Part shown: positions 24,961 through 33,253 of the stretch, piece by piece
How positions within the stretch are numbered: position 1 is the first letter of the stretch
Layout of the letters: each line of letters starts with the position of its first letter
Assembly: GCA_902785905.1 (NCBI GenBank)
Contig: CADAAM010000007.1
Location: 1 to 57,323, forward strand
Length of the DNA: 57,323 nucleotides
Direction of reading: 5' to 3'
Source of the DNA: Oscillospiraceae bacterium
Lineage (GTDB): Bacteria > Bacillota > Clostridia > Oscillospirales > Oscillospiraceae
Translations under genes and position numbers: made by a program
The notes under the pieces: generated by a model
The model's input: the letters and a program-made list of their open reading frames with translations, nothing else
Databases searched by the model: none
What the model was told of the DNA's origin: nothing

Positions 24961-25539
24961 ATGCCCGCGTTCGACGTCGAAATGCACCACGACCGGCAGA
25001 GCCTGACGGCCCTGGCCCACATGCAGTACGATCTCTTCTGCGGCCGCAACCGCACGGCGAAGGGGCTTGTGAGCGTGCTGCTGATCGTGATCGCCGTGCT
25101 CTACGGCGGCGGGAGCTGGTGGAGCCTGCTGATTATCGCCTACGCCTGCTATCTGATGACCAGCACCTACGCGGCCTCCAACCGCACCGCGCGAAAAATC
25201 GCCGACCAGCTTGAGGCGGCGGGGCAGCCGCTGCCCGCGTCGCGCTATGTGTTTGAAAAGAAGAAAATGCGCATCTTCACCCTGCCGGACGGGGAGGAGC
25301 TTGACGCCCTGCCCTATGGGGAAGTCCTCGCGCTGGGGGAGGACTACGACGCCTTCTACCTCTTCCGCACGCAGTACGGCGGCTACCGCGTCCCGAAGGA
25401 GGGACTGAAAGACCGCGAGGGCGAGTTTCGCCGTTTCGTGGAGGACAAGACCGGCAAGCTCTTCATGCGCCGCGTCACCCCGCTCAACCGTGTGCGGGAG
25501 TGGCTGAGAGCGCGGGAGCGCGAGCCGATGCATCTGTAA
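24961..25539 (+). CDS. YcxB-like membrane protein
   Basis: A 192-residue protein. The ATG at 24961 follows a GGAGGAGGG ribosome site; a longer frame upstream overlaps the promoter. Residues about 37-75 form two closely spaced membrane helices (GLVSVLLIVIAVLYGG and SLLIIAYACYLM). A soluble domain follows, with VFEKKKMRIFTLPDGEELDALPYGEVLALGEDYDAFYLF and the PKEGL block typical of YcxB-like proteins, which are of unknown function. alr follows after 31 bases. Confidence 0.75.
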   Translation: MPAFDVEMHHDRQSLTALAHMQYDLFCGRNRTAKGLVSVLLIVIAVLYGGGSWWSLLIIAYACYLMTSTYAASNRTARKIADQLEAAGQPLPASRYVFEKKKMRIFTLPDGEELDALPYGEVLALGEDYDAFYLFRTQYGGYRVPKEGLKDREGEFRRFVEDKTGKLFMRRVTPLNRVREWLRAREREPMHL

Positions 25540-25570
25540 GCGCACCTTACCCTGACGGGAGGCAACACAC

Positions 25571-26701
25571 ATGAACGAACAAAAACGCTGCTGGGCCGAG
25601 ATCAGCCCCGCAAACATCCTGCACAACTACCGCGCCCTGCGCGCGGCGATCCCGGAGGGCTGCCGCTTCCTCGGCGTGGTAAAGGCGGACGCCTACGGCC
25701 ACGGCGCGCTGGACACGGCGCGGCTGCTGGAGGACGCGGGGGCGGACTATCTGGCGGTGGCCTGTCTGGACGAGGCGCTGGAGCTGCGCCGCGGCGGGAT
25801 CACCATGCCGATCCTGATTCTGGGCCACACGCCGGGCGAGTATACAAAGGCGCTGACCGAGCATAACATTACCCAGGCGGTCACAGGCATGAAAGAGGCG
25901 GAGGCGTTTTCCGCCGAGGCTTTGAGGCTCGGCAGGACGCTGCGGGTCCACATGGCGGTGGACACCGGCATGTCCCGCATCGGCTTTCTCTGCACGGGCC
26001 GGGACTATGAGCAGGGCACGGCTGAGCTGATACGCGCCTGCAGGCTGCCGGGGCTCGAGGTCGAGGGCGTCTTTACCCACTTCGCCGTGTCGGACGAGGC
26101 GGGCGAGGAAAACGAGCGCTACACGAGAGAGCAGTACCGCGTCTTCCTCGCCGTGATCGAAGCGGCGGAGGCGGCGGGCGTCTCCTTCAAAATCCGCCAC
26201 TGTGCCAACACCGGCGCGGTGCTGCACTACATGCCGGAATTCGCGCTGGACATGGCGCGGCCCGGTCTGCTGCTCTACGGCTACGGCGACGACGAGGGCA
26301 AGCTCGGCCTCAGGCCCTGCATGCGCCTTGTCACCCGCGTGCTGACGGTCAAGCACTACGCCCCCGGCACCACGGTCAGCTACGGCCGCCGCTTCACGAC
26401 GGAGCGCGAGACCCGCATGGGCGTGCTCGGCATCGGCTACGCGGACGGCCTGCCGCGCCTGAGCTCCAACAAATGCGCCTATTCTGTCGGCGGCGGCTTC
26501 GCCCCGCAGCGGGGCAGCATCTGCATGGACATGTGCATGGTCGATCTCACCGACCTGCCCGACGTCAAGGCGGGGGACGAGGTGGAGATTTTCGGCGCGG
26601 AAAGCGATCTCAACGCCATTTCCCGCGCGGCGCAGACCATCCCCTATGAGCTTCTGTGCGCGGTGTCCAAGCGTGTCCCGCGCGTGGTGAAGGACTTTTG
26701 A
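25571..26701 (+). CDS. alr: Alanine racemase
   Basis: A 376-residue PLP enzyme making D-alanine for peptidoglycan. The PLP lysine is Lys38 in VVKADAYGHGA, and the catalytic tyrosine is in VSYGRRF. Other marks are VDTGMSRIGF and GSICMDMCMVDLTD. The ATG follows GGGAGG. The Ddl-YvcK frame lies downstream on the same strand, placing D-Ala and D-Ala-D-Ala synthesis together. Confidence 0.95.
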   Translation: MNEQKRCWAEISPANILHNYRALRAAIPEGCRFLGVVKADAYGHGALDTARLLEDAGADYLAVACLDEALELRRGGITMPILILGHTPGEYTKALTEHNITQAVTGMKEAEAFSAEALRLGRTLRVHMAVDTGMSRIGFLCTGRDYEQGTAELIRACRLPGLEVEGVFTHFAVSDEAGEENERYTREQYRVFLAVIEAAEAAGVSFKIRHCANTGAVLHYMPEFALDMARPGLLLYGYGDDEGKLGLRPCMRLVTRVLTVKHYAPGTTVSYGRRFTTERETRMGVLGIGYADGLPRLSSNKCAYSVGGGFAPQRGSICMDMCMVDLTDLPDVKAGDEVEIFGAESDLNAISRAAQTIPYELLCAVSKRVPRVVKDF

Positions 26702-26707
26702 GAAAAA

Positions 26708-26757
26708 CTTGCCTCTCCCTGCGTCGGGGAGAGGTGCCACGGAGTGACGGAGAGGGG
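26708..26757. repeat. Short GGAGAGG-type dispersed repeat, copy 1
   Basis: A palindromic unit CTTGCCTCTCCC...GGGAGAGGTGCC followed by ACGGAGTGACGGAGAGGGG. The reverse complement of the same pattern occurs at 32966-33020. Such repeats are common between genes in gut Oscillospiraceae. Confidence 0.65.
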
Positions 26758-26900
26758 CCGCAAGCCCCCCTTCCCTTTCAGGCGCTGTGCGCCGAACATG
26801 CACGGAATGCCGCGCGGCAGAATGTCCCCTCGCTTTTCGGCGCAGGCGGGCCACGTTCTGACGGCAGCGAGTAATATTTTATCAGGAAAAGGTTAATCGT

Positions 26901-28922
26901 ATGAAAATTGTTGTATTGGGCGGCGGCGTCAGCACCGAGCGCCATGTCTCTCTGGTCACGGGCACGTCCGTCTGCAAGGCCCTGCGCTCTGTCGGCCACA
27001 AAGCGATCTTTGTCGATCTCTATATGGGTCTTGAAAATTACGAGGGGGAGCTGGCCGACGCCTTCGACGCGCCGGACGGCTTCATCGGCCAGGTCGCCAT
27101 CGGCAAGACCGCGCCGAACATCGAGGAGGTCAAGGCCGCCCGCGAGATGAAGGGGCCGAGCCGCATCGGCAAAAACGTGATGGAGCTGTGCAGGCTGGCC
27201 GACTGCGTGTTCCTCGGCCTGCACGGGGCCGACGGCGAGGACGGCAAAATCCAGGCGGCGCTCGATCTGCTGGGCGTGCCTTACACCGGGTCCGACCCGC
27301 TGGCGAGCGCGATGGCCATGGACAAGGCTGTCGCCAAGCACGCCATGGAGATCGCCGGGGTCCGCACCCCCGCCTGGCGGGAGCTGCGCTATACCGAGAC
27401 GGACATCCCGCGCCTTAAAGAGGAGCTGCCCGTGCCCTGCGCGGTGAAGGTGGTCAACGGCGGCTCGTCCATCGGCGTGTCCCTGCCGGAGACGCGCGAG
27501 GAGTTGGAACAGGCCCTGCGGGATCTGCTGCGCTTCCACACCCGCGTCATTGTCGAGGAAAAAATCTACGGCCGGGAGATCACCCAGCCCATCCTGGACG
27601 ACCGCTACCTCCCTGCCATTGAGATCGTTCCGCCCGAGGGGACGTATTTCGACTACGTCGCCAAGTATCAAAACGGCGCGGAGGGTGCGCGGGAGATCTG
27701 CCCCGCCCCCATCACGGAGGAGGAGCAGCGCATCATCGGCGAGGCGGCGCTGAGCCTCCACAGAATGCTGAACCTGTCGGTCTACTCCCGCGTGGACTTC
27801 ATCCTGGACAGAGAGGGGCGGGCCTGGTGCCTGGAGGTCAACACCCTGCCCGGCATGACGCCGAACTCCCTGATCCCCAAGTCCGCCGCGGTCGAGGGCA
27901 TGAGCTACGCGGAGCTGTGCGAGAAGATCATCAAGAGAGATAAACCCTGCTGTCAGATAGGAGCTGAGCGCATGAAAAAGATCGTCGTTTTCGGCGGCGG
28001 GACCGGGCTGTCCTGCCTGCTGTCCGGCCTGAAGCTCTTCCCCGTGGACGTCACCACCGTCATCGCCGTCAGCGACAACGGCAGCAGCACGGGTGTGCTC
28101 AAGAAGGAACTGGATATCCCCGCCGTCGGGGACGTGGGCAAGGTGCTCATCTCCATGGCGAACGTGGACGAGGACTTCACGCGCCTGCTGCGCTACCGTT
28201 TCTCCAAGGACGGCAGCCTCTACAACCATCCGGTGCGCAACATCATGCTCGCCGCGCTCATCGACCTCAAGGGCAGCCTCACCGAGGCCACGCGCTATAT
28301 GTGCCGCCTTCTCAACGTGAAGGGGACGGTGCTCCCGCTGACTGAGGAAAAAGTCGAACTGGTGGGGGAAAATGAAGCGCATGAGCGGGAATTTTTCGGT
28401 CAGGTGGAGGTCAGCCGCAATATCCGCAGCATCGCCCGCCTCAACTATGACCACGACGTGCACGTCAGCCAGGAGGTCGTCGCCCACATCCTGGACAGCG
28501 ATCTCATCGTCTTCAGCCCCGGCAGCCTCTACACCAGCATCCTCCCGCACCTGATCGCCCCGGAGGTGGTGGAGGCCATAAGCCGGGCCAAGGCGCCGGT
28601 CCTGTATGTCTGCAACTTCTTTACCCAGCCGGGGGAGACGGATCATTACAAGGTCAGCGACCATTTGAAGGTGCTCAACCGCTATCTTGGCGCGCGGAAG
28701 GTGGATATCGTGCTGGCCAACAACGGCATGATCGACCCTGCCGTCGCGGAGGTCTATCTCACAAAGGAGAACAAGACGGCGGTGGAGCTCGACCGGGAGG
28801 CGGTCCTCGCCCTGGGGGCGCGGCTCATCGAGGACGACGTGGTCTGCATCGAGGACGGCAGCCTCCGCCACGACGCGCTGAAAACCGCGTTTTTGATTTT
28901 TTCCTGGCTGATGGGCAAATAA
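26901..28922 (+). CDS. D-alanine-D-alanine ligase fused in frame to YvcK (GlmR)
   Basis: One uninterrupted 673-codon frame. Residues 1 to ~345 are a complete ATP-grasp D-Ala-D-Ala ligase: GGGVSTERHVSLVTG, FLGLHGADGEDGKIQ, VNGGSSIGVSL, VAKYQNGAEG with the Lys-Tyr pair that goes with D-Ala acceptors, and WCLEVNTLPGMTPNSLIPKSA. Residues 358-673 are a complete 316-residue YvcK/GlmR (FGGGTGLSCLLSGLK, AVSDNGSSTGVLK, IVFSPGSLYTSILPHL, CNFFTQPGET), a UDP-GlcNAc-binding regulator of wall synthesis in Bacillus. The joint (about 346-357, RDKPCCQIGAER) has no known domain. An ATG at 27972 with AGGAG eight bases before it lies exactly at the YvcK start, so YvcK may also be made alone. A lost ddl stop codon is the simplest origin. 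Confidence 0.85.
   Translation: MKIVVLGGGVSTERHVSLVTGTSVCKALRSVGHKAIFVDLYMGLENYEGELADAFDAPDGFIGQVAIGKTAPNIEEVKAAREMKGPSRIGKNVMELCRLADCVFLGLHGADGEDGKIQAALDLLGVPYTGSDPLASAMAMDKAVAKHAMEIAGVRTPAWRELRYTETDIPRLKEELPVPCAVKVVNGGSSIGVSLPETREELEQALRDLLRFHTRVIVEEKIYGREITQPILDDRYLPAIEIVPPEGTYFDYVAKYQNGAEGAREICPAPITEEEQRIIGEAALSLHRMLNLSVYSRVDFILDREGRAWCLEVNTLPGMTPNSLIPKSAAVEGMSYAELCEKIIKRDKPCCQIGAERMKKIVVFGGGTGLSCLLSGLKLFPVDVTTVIAVSDNGSSTGVLKKELDIPAVGDVGKVLISMANVDEDFTRLLRYRFSKDGSLYNHPVRNIMLAALIDLKGSLTEATRYMCRLLNVKGTVLPLTEEKVELVGENEAHEREFFGQVEVSRNIRSIARLNYDHDVHVSQEVVAHILDSDLIVFSPGSLYTSILPHLIAPEVVEAISRAKAPVLYVCNFFTQPGETDHYKVSDHLKVLNRYLGARKVDIVLANNGMIDPAVAEVYLTKENKTAVELDREAVLALGARLIEDDVVCIEDGSLRHDALKTAFLIFSWLMGK
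27959..27974 (+). promoter_or_regulatory. Internal ribosome site and start for YvcK
   Basis: AGGAG then eight bases then ATG (27972-27974), in frame with the upstream ligase (1071 bases from its start). It would give a free 316-residue YvcK of normal length. Confidence 0.7.
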
Positions 28923-28960
28923 TATGGAATCACGGGAGGGCCTCGGCCCTCCCGTCAGCT

Positions 28961-29980
28961 TTACATGTTGAGCTTCTGCACGACTTCCTTCGCCGAGAGG
29001 CAGAGGGATCTGGCGAGCTCCGCGTCCGGTGATTTGACCGCGATGCGCACGGCGGAGCTCACGGCGCTGGGGCTGATGTGCAGCTCGTAGTTTTTCCCGC
29101 TCAGGCGTATGCCGTCGCCGTAGTCGGCCCCGAGCTCCAGCATCAGCTCCGAAAGCGTCCCCATGAGCCGCGCCCGGTCCAGACAGCCGCAGCAGAGCAC
29201 GACGCCCTCCTCCTCGCTGTCCGAGACGGGCTCGGGCGCGGGGCGGCGGAAGGCCTCGCCCGGCGTCAGACGGAGCTTCCCGTCCAGCGCGTCGGCACAG
29301 CAGCGGTAGTAGTCCTGCGGCGTGCCGATGTCGCGCCAGTAGCCCTCCATCACCTGACCGAAGAGCGGCGCGCCCTCCTTCAGCAGCATCGGGAACAGGT
29401 CCTTTCCAAAGTCGCAGACCCCCTCCGGGATGCGCTCCAGAACCGAGGGGGACACGACGTAGATCCCTGTGTTCACAAGATCGGTCACCACGCGCGGCCA
29501 CTCCGGCTTTTCGATAAAGCTGCGGATGCGCCCCTCGCCGTCCGTCACCGCAAGCCCGTAGCGCAGGGGCAGGCTCTCCTCGCTCAGGGCGATGGTGACC
29601 GCGGCGCCCTTGTCCCGGTGCGCCCGCATGAGCTTTTCGAGCGCAAAGTCGCAGGCCGCGTCGCCGGAGATGATGAGAAAGTCCTCGCCCCCGACAAAGT
29701 CCCGGCAGTTTTTGACGCTGCCCGCCGTGCCGAGGTTTTCCGTCTCGATGCGGTACTCCATGCTCACCCCGAAGCGCCGCCCGTCGCCGAAGTGGGCCAT
29801 GATCTCCCCGGCCCTGTAGTGCAGGGCAGCGCAGATCTGCGTAAAGCCGCTGTCGCGCAGCCTGTCCACGATATATTCCATCATCGGCCTGCCGAGCAGC
29901 GGCACCATAGGCTTCGGATGCTCCCCGGTCACGGGCCGCAGTCTCGTCCCCAGACCGCCCGCAAGGATCACTGCCTTCAT
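28961..29980 (-). CDS. Sugar-nucleotide nucleotidyltransferase with C-terminal mutase-like tail
   Basis: A 339-residue protein. ATG 29980 is chosen because a GAGAAG site precedes it and MKAVILAGGLGTRLRP is the family's true N-terminus. Residues 1-235 form an NDP-sugar pyrophosphorylase domain (GEHPKPMVPLLGRPMMEYIVD, the Asp in IISGDA, FIEKPE, VNTGIYV, GYWRDIGTPQDYY). The last ~70 residues (GDGIRLSGKNYELHISPSAVSSAVRIAVKSPD) resemble the C-terminal phosphate-binding domain of phosphomannomutases. Larger actinobacterial and clostridial relatives fuse a whole mutase here, so this may be a cut-down version. The sugar is not identifiable. Confidence 0.85.
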   Translation of the reverse strand: MKAVILAGGLGTRLRPVTGEHPKPMVPLLGRPMMEYIVDRLRDSGFTQICAALHYRAGEIMAHFGDGRRFGVSMEYRIETENLGTAGSVKNCRDFVGGEDFLIISGDAACDFALEKLMRAHRDKGAAVTIALSEESLPLRYGLAVTDGEGRIRSFIEKPEWPRVVTDLVNTGIYVVSPSVLERIPEGVCDFGKDLFPMLLKEGAPLFGQVMEGYWRDIGTPQDYYRCCADALDGKLRLTPGEAFRRPAPEPVSDSEEEGVVLCCGCLDRARLMGTLSELMLELGADYGDGIRLSGKNYELHISPSAVSSAVRIAVKSPDAELARSLCLSAKEVVQKLNM

Positions 29981-30116
29981 TTTGCTTCTCTCCTTCTTTG
30001 GCTTTCTATGTGTATTATTGCGGGGCGCGCGCAATTTATGATTGTAAACAGACGGAAAACTTGGTATAATGTAACATCACCTTGCGAATGATCTGATCTG
30101 CGGAGGAGGTGCACGC

Positions 30117-32102
30117 ATGAACAAGACGCTGCGGCGGCTGGTCGAACCGGGTCGACTGCCCTACGCGCTGCTGCTGCTTTTCGCGGCGGCGGCCGTCAAC
30201 TACGGGCAATACACCCTGGCGGCCGGGACGGGCGGGGCGATCATTCTGCTGCTGATCGTCAACCTGATCCTGCGCAGCCGGAGGGAAAAACGCCTCGCCG
30301 CGTATATCGAGTCCCGCATCTATGAGACTGAGAGCGCCAAGAGCAGCACGCTCATCAATTTCCCGCTCCCCATCGCGATCTTTAAGCTGGAGGATTCGCG
30401 CATCATCTGGGGAAACGAGGCGTTTTTCAAGATGTGCGGCGAGAGTGGCACCCGCCTGGACGCCAATATTGCCGAGCTCATCCCCCAGTTTACCGGCGGC
30501 TGGCTCCTGGAGGGCAAGGACCGCTATCCCGCGCTCATTGAGGTAAACGGCCGCAAGTACCAGCTTCACGGCACGCTCATCCGCTCCGAGCAGGAGACCG
30601 AGAACAGCGTGTTCATGGGCATCACCTACTGGGTGGACGTGACGGATTACGACGACATCCGCATCGAATATGAGAACACCCGCCCTGTCGCCGGCATCAT
30701 CATCATCGACAACCTGGATGAGCTGATGAAAAACCAGCCCGACCGCGTCAAGAACGATCTGCGCGACGCGGCGGAGGATATGCTGGGCAAGTGGTGCGCC
30801 GGTTTCCACGGCATCCTGCGCCGCTATGACCGCGACCGCTATCTCGTCCTCATGGAGCGCCAGCATATGGAGAAGCTCAAGGAGGAGAAGTTCAAGATCA
30901 CCGAGGAGATCAAGGCCGTGGTCAGCCCCTCCGGTATCGCGGCCACCATCAGCGTCGGCCTCGGCGCGGAGGCGGAGAGCTTTGCCGAGAGCCTCCAGGC
31001 TGCGGACAACGCGGTGGAGCTGGCCCTCTCCCGCGGCGGCGATCAGACCGTCGTCAAAAACCGCATGGGCTTTGAGTTCTACGGCGGGCGCGGCTCCGAG
31101 GTGGAAAAGCGCACGAAGGTCCGCTCCCGCGTGACCGCAAACTCCTTCTCCAACCTCATCCAGGAGGCGACGGGCCTGCTCATCATGGGCCACCGCAACG
31201 GCGACATGGACAGCTACGGCGCGGCCGTCGGCGTGTACAGCATCGCCCGACAGCGCGGGATCAAGGCCGCCATCGTGGCCGACATCCAGCACTCGGCGGC
31301 AAAGCCCCTGGCCGATATGATCCGGCGCGAGCAGGAGTACCGCGACGCCTTTATCAGCCCCGCCGAGCTGCCCGCGCGCATCGAGCCGGGCACCCTCCTC
31401 GTGGTGGTGGACACCAACCGCCCCGAACAGGTGGAGGTTCCGGCCCTGCTTACCCAGTGCCAGCGCGTGGCCGTCTTCGACCACCACCGCGTGGCCGCCA
31501 CCTATATCCAGGACGCGGCGCTGAGCTATATCGAGCCCTACGCCTCCTCCGCGTGCGAGCTGATAGCCGAGATCCTGCAGGAGCTGCCGGATGTGAACCA
31601 CGTCCTGCGCTGCGAGGCCGAGGCCATGCTGGCCGGTATTGTGCTCGATACCAAGAACTTCACCCTCCGCACCGGCGAGCGCACCTTCGACGCGGCCTCG
31701 TGGCTCAGAAGCGAGGGAGCGGACACCATCTTCGTCAAGCGCCTGTTCCAGTCGGATCTGGCGCAGACGGTGGCCAAGTACAAGATCCTCCAGCTGGCGG
31801 AGATCTACCGGGGCGTCGCCCTGGCGGCGCCGCAGGAGGCGCAGGATCGCGTGATCGCGGCCAAGGCTGCGGATGAGCTTTTGAACATCTCCGGCGTGGA
31901 GGCGTCCATCGTCGTGGTCCCGGCGGCGGGCGGCGGCTGTTTCGCCTCGGCCAGGTCCATCGGGGACGTGAACGTCCAGCTCATCATGGAAAAGCTCGGC
32001 GGCGGCGGAAACCGCAACGCCGCGGCCGCGCAGTTTGCGGACATCACGGCCGAGGAGGCCATGCAGAAGGTACGCGAAGCCATCGATGACTATTTGTCGT
32101 AG
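30117..32102 (+). CDS. gdpP: Cyclic-di-AMP phosphodiesterase GdpP
   Basis: A 661-residue membrane enzyme that degrades c-di-AMP. In order: two N-terminal helices (about 15-60), a PAS-like domain (75-165), a degenerate GGDEF domain (175-310), then the DHH domain with MGHRNGDMDSYG and VFDHHR, and the DHHA1 domain ending GGGGNRNAAAAQF. RNGD stands where many relatives have KxxD. It precedes rplI and dnaB as in other Firmicutes, except that a small gene is inserted between. GGAGGAGGT precedes the ATG. Confidence 0.95.
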   Translation: MNKTLRRLVEPGRLPYALLLLFAAAAVNYGQYTLAAGTGGAIILLLIVNLILRSRREKRLAAYIESRIYETESAKSSTLINFPLPIAIFKLEDSRIIWGNEAFFKMCGESGTRLDANIAELIPQFTGGWLLEGKDRYPALIEVNGRKYQLHGTLIRSEQETENSVFMGITYWVDVTDYDDIRIEYENTRPVAGIIIIDNLDELMKNQPDRVKNDLRDAAEDMLGKWCAGFHGILRRYDRDRYLVLMERQHMEKLKEEKFKITEEIKAVVSPSGIAATISVGLGAEAESFAESLQAADNAVELALSRGGDQTVVKNRMGFEFYGGRGSEVEKRTKVRSRVTANSFSNLIQEATGLLIMGHRNGDMDSYGAAVGVYSIARQRGIKAAIVADIQHSAAKPLADMIRREQEYRDAFISPAELPARIEPGTLLVVVDTNRPEQVEVPALLTQCQRVAVFDHHRVAATYIQDAALSYIEPYASSACELIAEILQELPDVNHVLRCEAEAMLAGIVLDTKNFTLRTGERTFDAASWLRSEGADTIFVKRLFQSDLAQTVAKYKILQLAEIYRGVALAAPQEAQDRVIAAKAADELLNISGVEASIVVVPAAGGGCFASARSIGDVNVQLIMEKLGGGGNRNAAAAQFADITAEEAMQKVREAIDDYLS

Positions 32103-32132
32103 TCAATTGTCAGGTTTTACGGAGGATATCAC

Positions 32133-32483
32133 ATGCCGGAAAAAACAGATCATCTGGAAGAAAATGAAGTTCGCGTGATCAAACTGTCAAGGGCCGCCAT
32201 AGAGGAAATCCTGTGGGAGACCTTTATGGAGATAGGACATGACAGGCTGGAGCTTGAGGCTGATTCGGACGATATCATATTCAGCATGGCGACCGATGAA
32301 ACGATGTCTGAGCTTGTGTTTTACGCATGTGATTTCTCCGGAGAAAAAGCGCCTGATTTCAGCCGTATAGACAAGTTTATAAAACAAAATGTTCAAATAA
32401 CGACAGATTCCGTTTTTACGGAGCCCGGCACCGGAAAATACTATCGGACCATTCATATAGAGAAGACAGACCAGATATTATAA
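32133..32483 (+). CDS. Hypothetical acidic protein inserted between gdpP and rplI
   Basis: A 116-residue protein of no recognised family, without signal peptide or membrane helix. It is acidic (many Glu/Asp) with short alpha and beta segments (RAAIEEILWETFMEIGHDRLELEADSDDIIFSM). Its codon use is clearly A/T-rich, with ATA and AGG codons that neighbours avoid, which suggests recent arrival. GGAGGAT precedes the ATG. It interrupts the conserved gdpP-rplI pair and is probably co-transcribed. Confidence 0.75.
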   Translation: MPEKTDHLEENEVRVIKLSRAAIEEILWETFMEIGHDRLELEADSDDIIFSMATDETMSELVFYACDFSGEKAPDFSRIDKFIKQNVQITTDSVFTEPGTGKYYRTIHIEKTDQIL

Positions 32484-32519
32484 ATCACATTGTATATCAT
32501 TCCGAAGGGAGAAACAGAT

Positions 32520-32969
32520 ATGAAGGTTATTTTCAATACCGACGTCAGAGGTCAGGGCAAGAAGGGCGAGCTGAAAGAGGTCTCCATCGGCTACGCCAGA
32601 AACTACCTCATCCCGCGCGGTCTCGCCGCCGAGGCGACCACCGACAACATCAACGCCCTCAAGCTCAAGGAGAAGGCCAAGGCCGCCCAGATCGCCCGCG
32701 AGAAGGCGGAGGCTCAGGAAAACGCCAAAAAGCTCGAAGGCGTGCAGGTCGTCGTCCGTGCGAAAGCCGGCGGCGCGGGCAAGCTCTTCGGCGCGGTCAC
32801 CTCGCAGGAGATCTGCGACGCGCTCAAGGCGCAGTTCGGCATCGAGATCGAGAAGAACAAGATCGTCCAGGCCGACCCCATCAAGACCTTCGGCAGCTAT
32901 CAGGTCAAGGCCAAGCTCGGCTACGAGGTCAGCGGCACGGTCAACGTGCTGGTCATCGAGGACAAGTGA
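32520..32969 (+). CDS. rplI: 50S ribosomal protein L9
   Basis: A 149-residue L9 that bridges the L1 stalk region of the large subunit. The N-domain [22 protein letters not shown]...NYLIPRGLA, the long connecting helix (about 40-75) and the C-domain ([12 protein letters not shown]...[21 protein letters not shown]) are complete. The ATG at 32520 follows GGGAG; an in-frame start 30 bases upstream lacks such a site. It stands in the usual place before dnaB. Confidence 0.96.
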   Translation: MKVIFNTDVRGQGKKGELKEVSIGYARNYLIPRGLAAEATTDNINALKLKEKAKAAQIAREKAEAQENAKKLEGVQVVVRAKAGGAGKLFGAVTSQEICDALKAQFGIEIEKNKIVQADPIKTFGSYQVKAKLGYEVSGTVNVLVIEDK

Positions 32970-33228
32970 CCCTCTCCGCCCCAGTGTGCGCACTGGGGCA
33001 CCTCTCCCGAAGGGAGAGGCAAGGCTCCGCCGCCGGTGGCGGAAGAAGGAGCCGCGCCTCTCCGCAGCCGCGCCATTGGCGGGCCGTCGCGAAGCAGGCC
33101 CGGGAATGGCAGGTGCGGCAAGGCGGGAATAGGCAAGGCGGGAATAGGCAAGGCAAACTTGGCTCCCCCTCCGGGGGAGCTGGCACGGCGCGTCTCCCGC
33201 AAGCACCGTGACTGAGAGGGTACCGCCA
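32966..33228. repeat. Compound intergenic repeat block before dnaB
   Basis: About 260 bases made of a CCTCTCC-type palindrome (reverse complement of the copy at 26708), a hairpin GCCCCAGTG/CACTGGGGC, a direct repeat of GGCAAGGCGGGAATA (twice, 33119-33148) and a GGCTCCCCCTCC/GGGGGAGC palindrome. It holds no gene. It lies within the otherwise conserved rplI-dnaB interval. Confidence 0.7.
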
Positions 33229-33253
33229 TTTTAATTCACCGTGAGGTAATACC

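Noticed and set aside
26778..29501. 907-codon open frame on the minus strand opposite the Ddl-YvcK gene
   Set aside because: Arg/His/Gly-rich, no domain, no ribosome site; it is an antisense shadow of high-G+C coding sequence.
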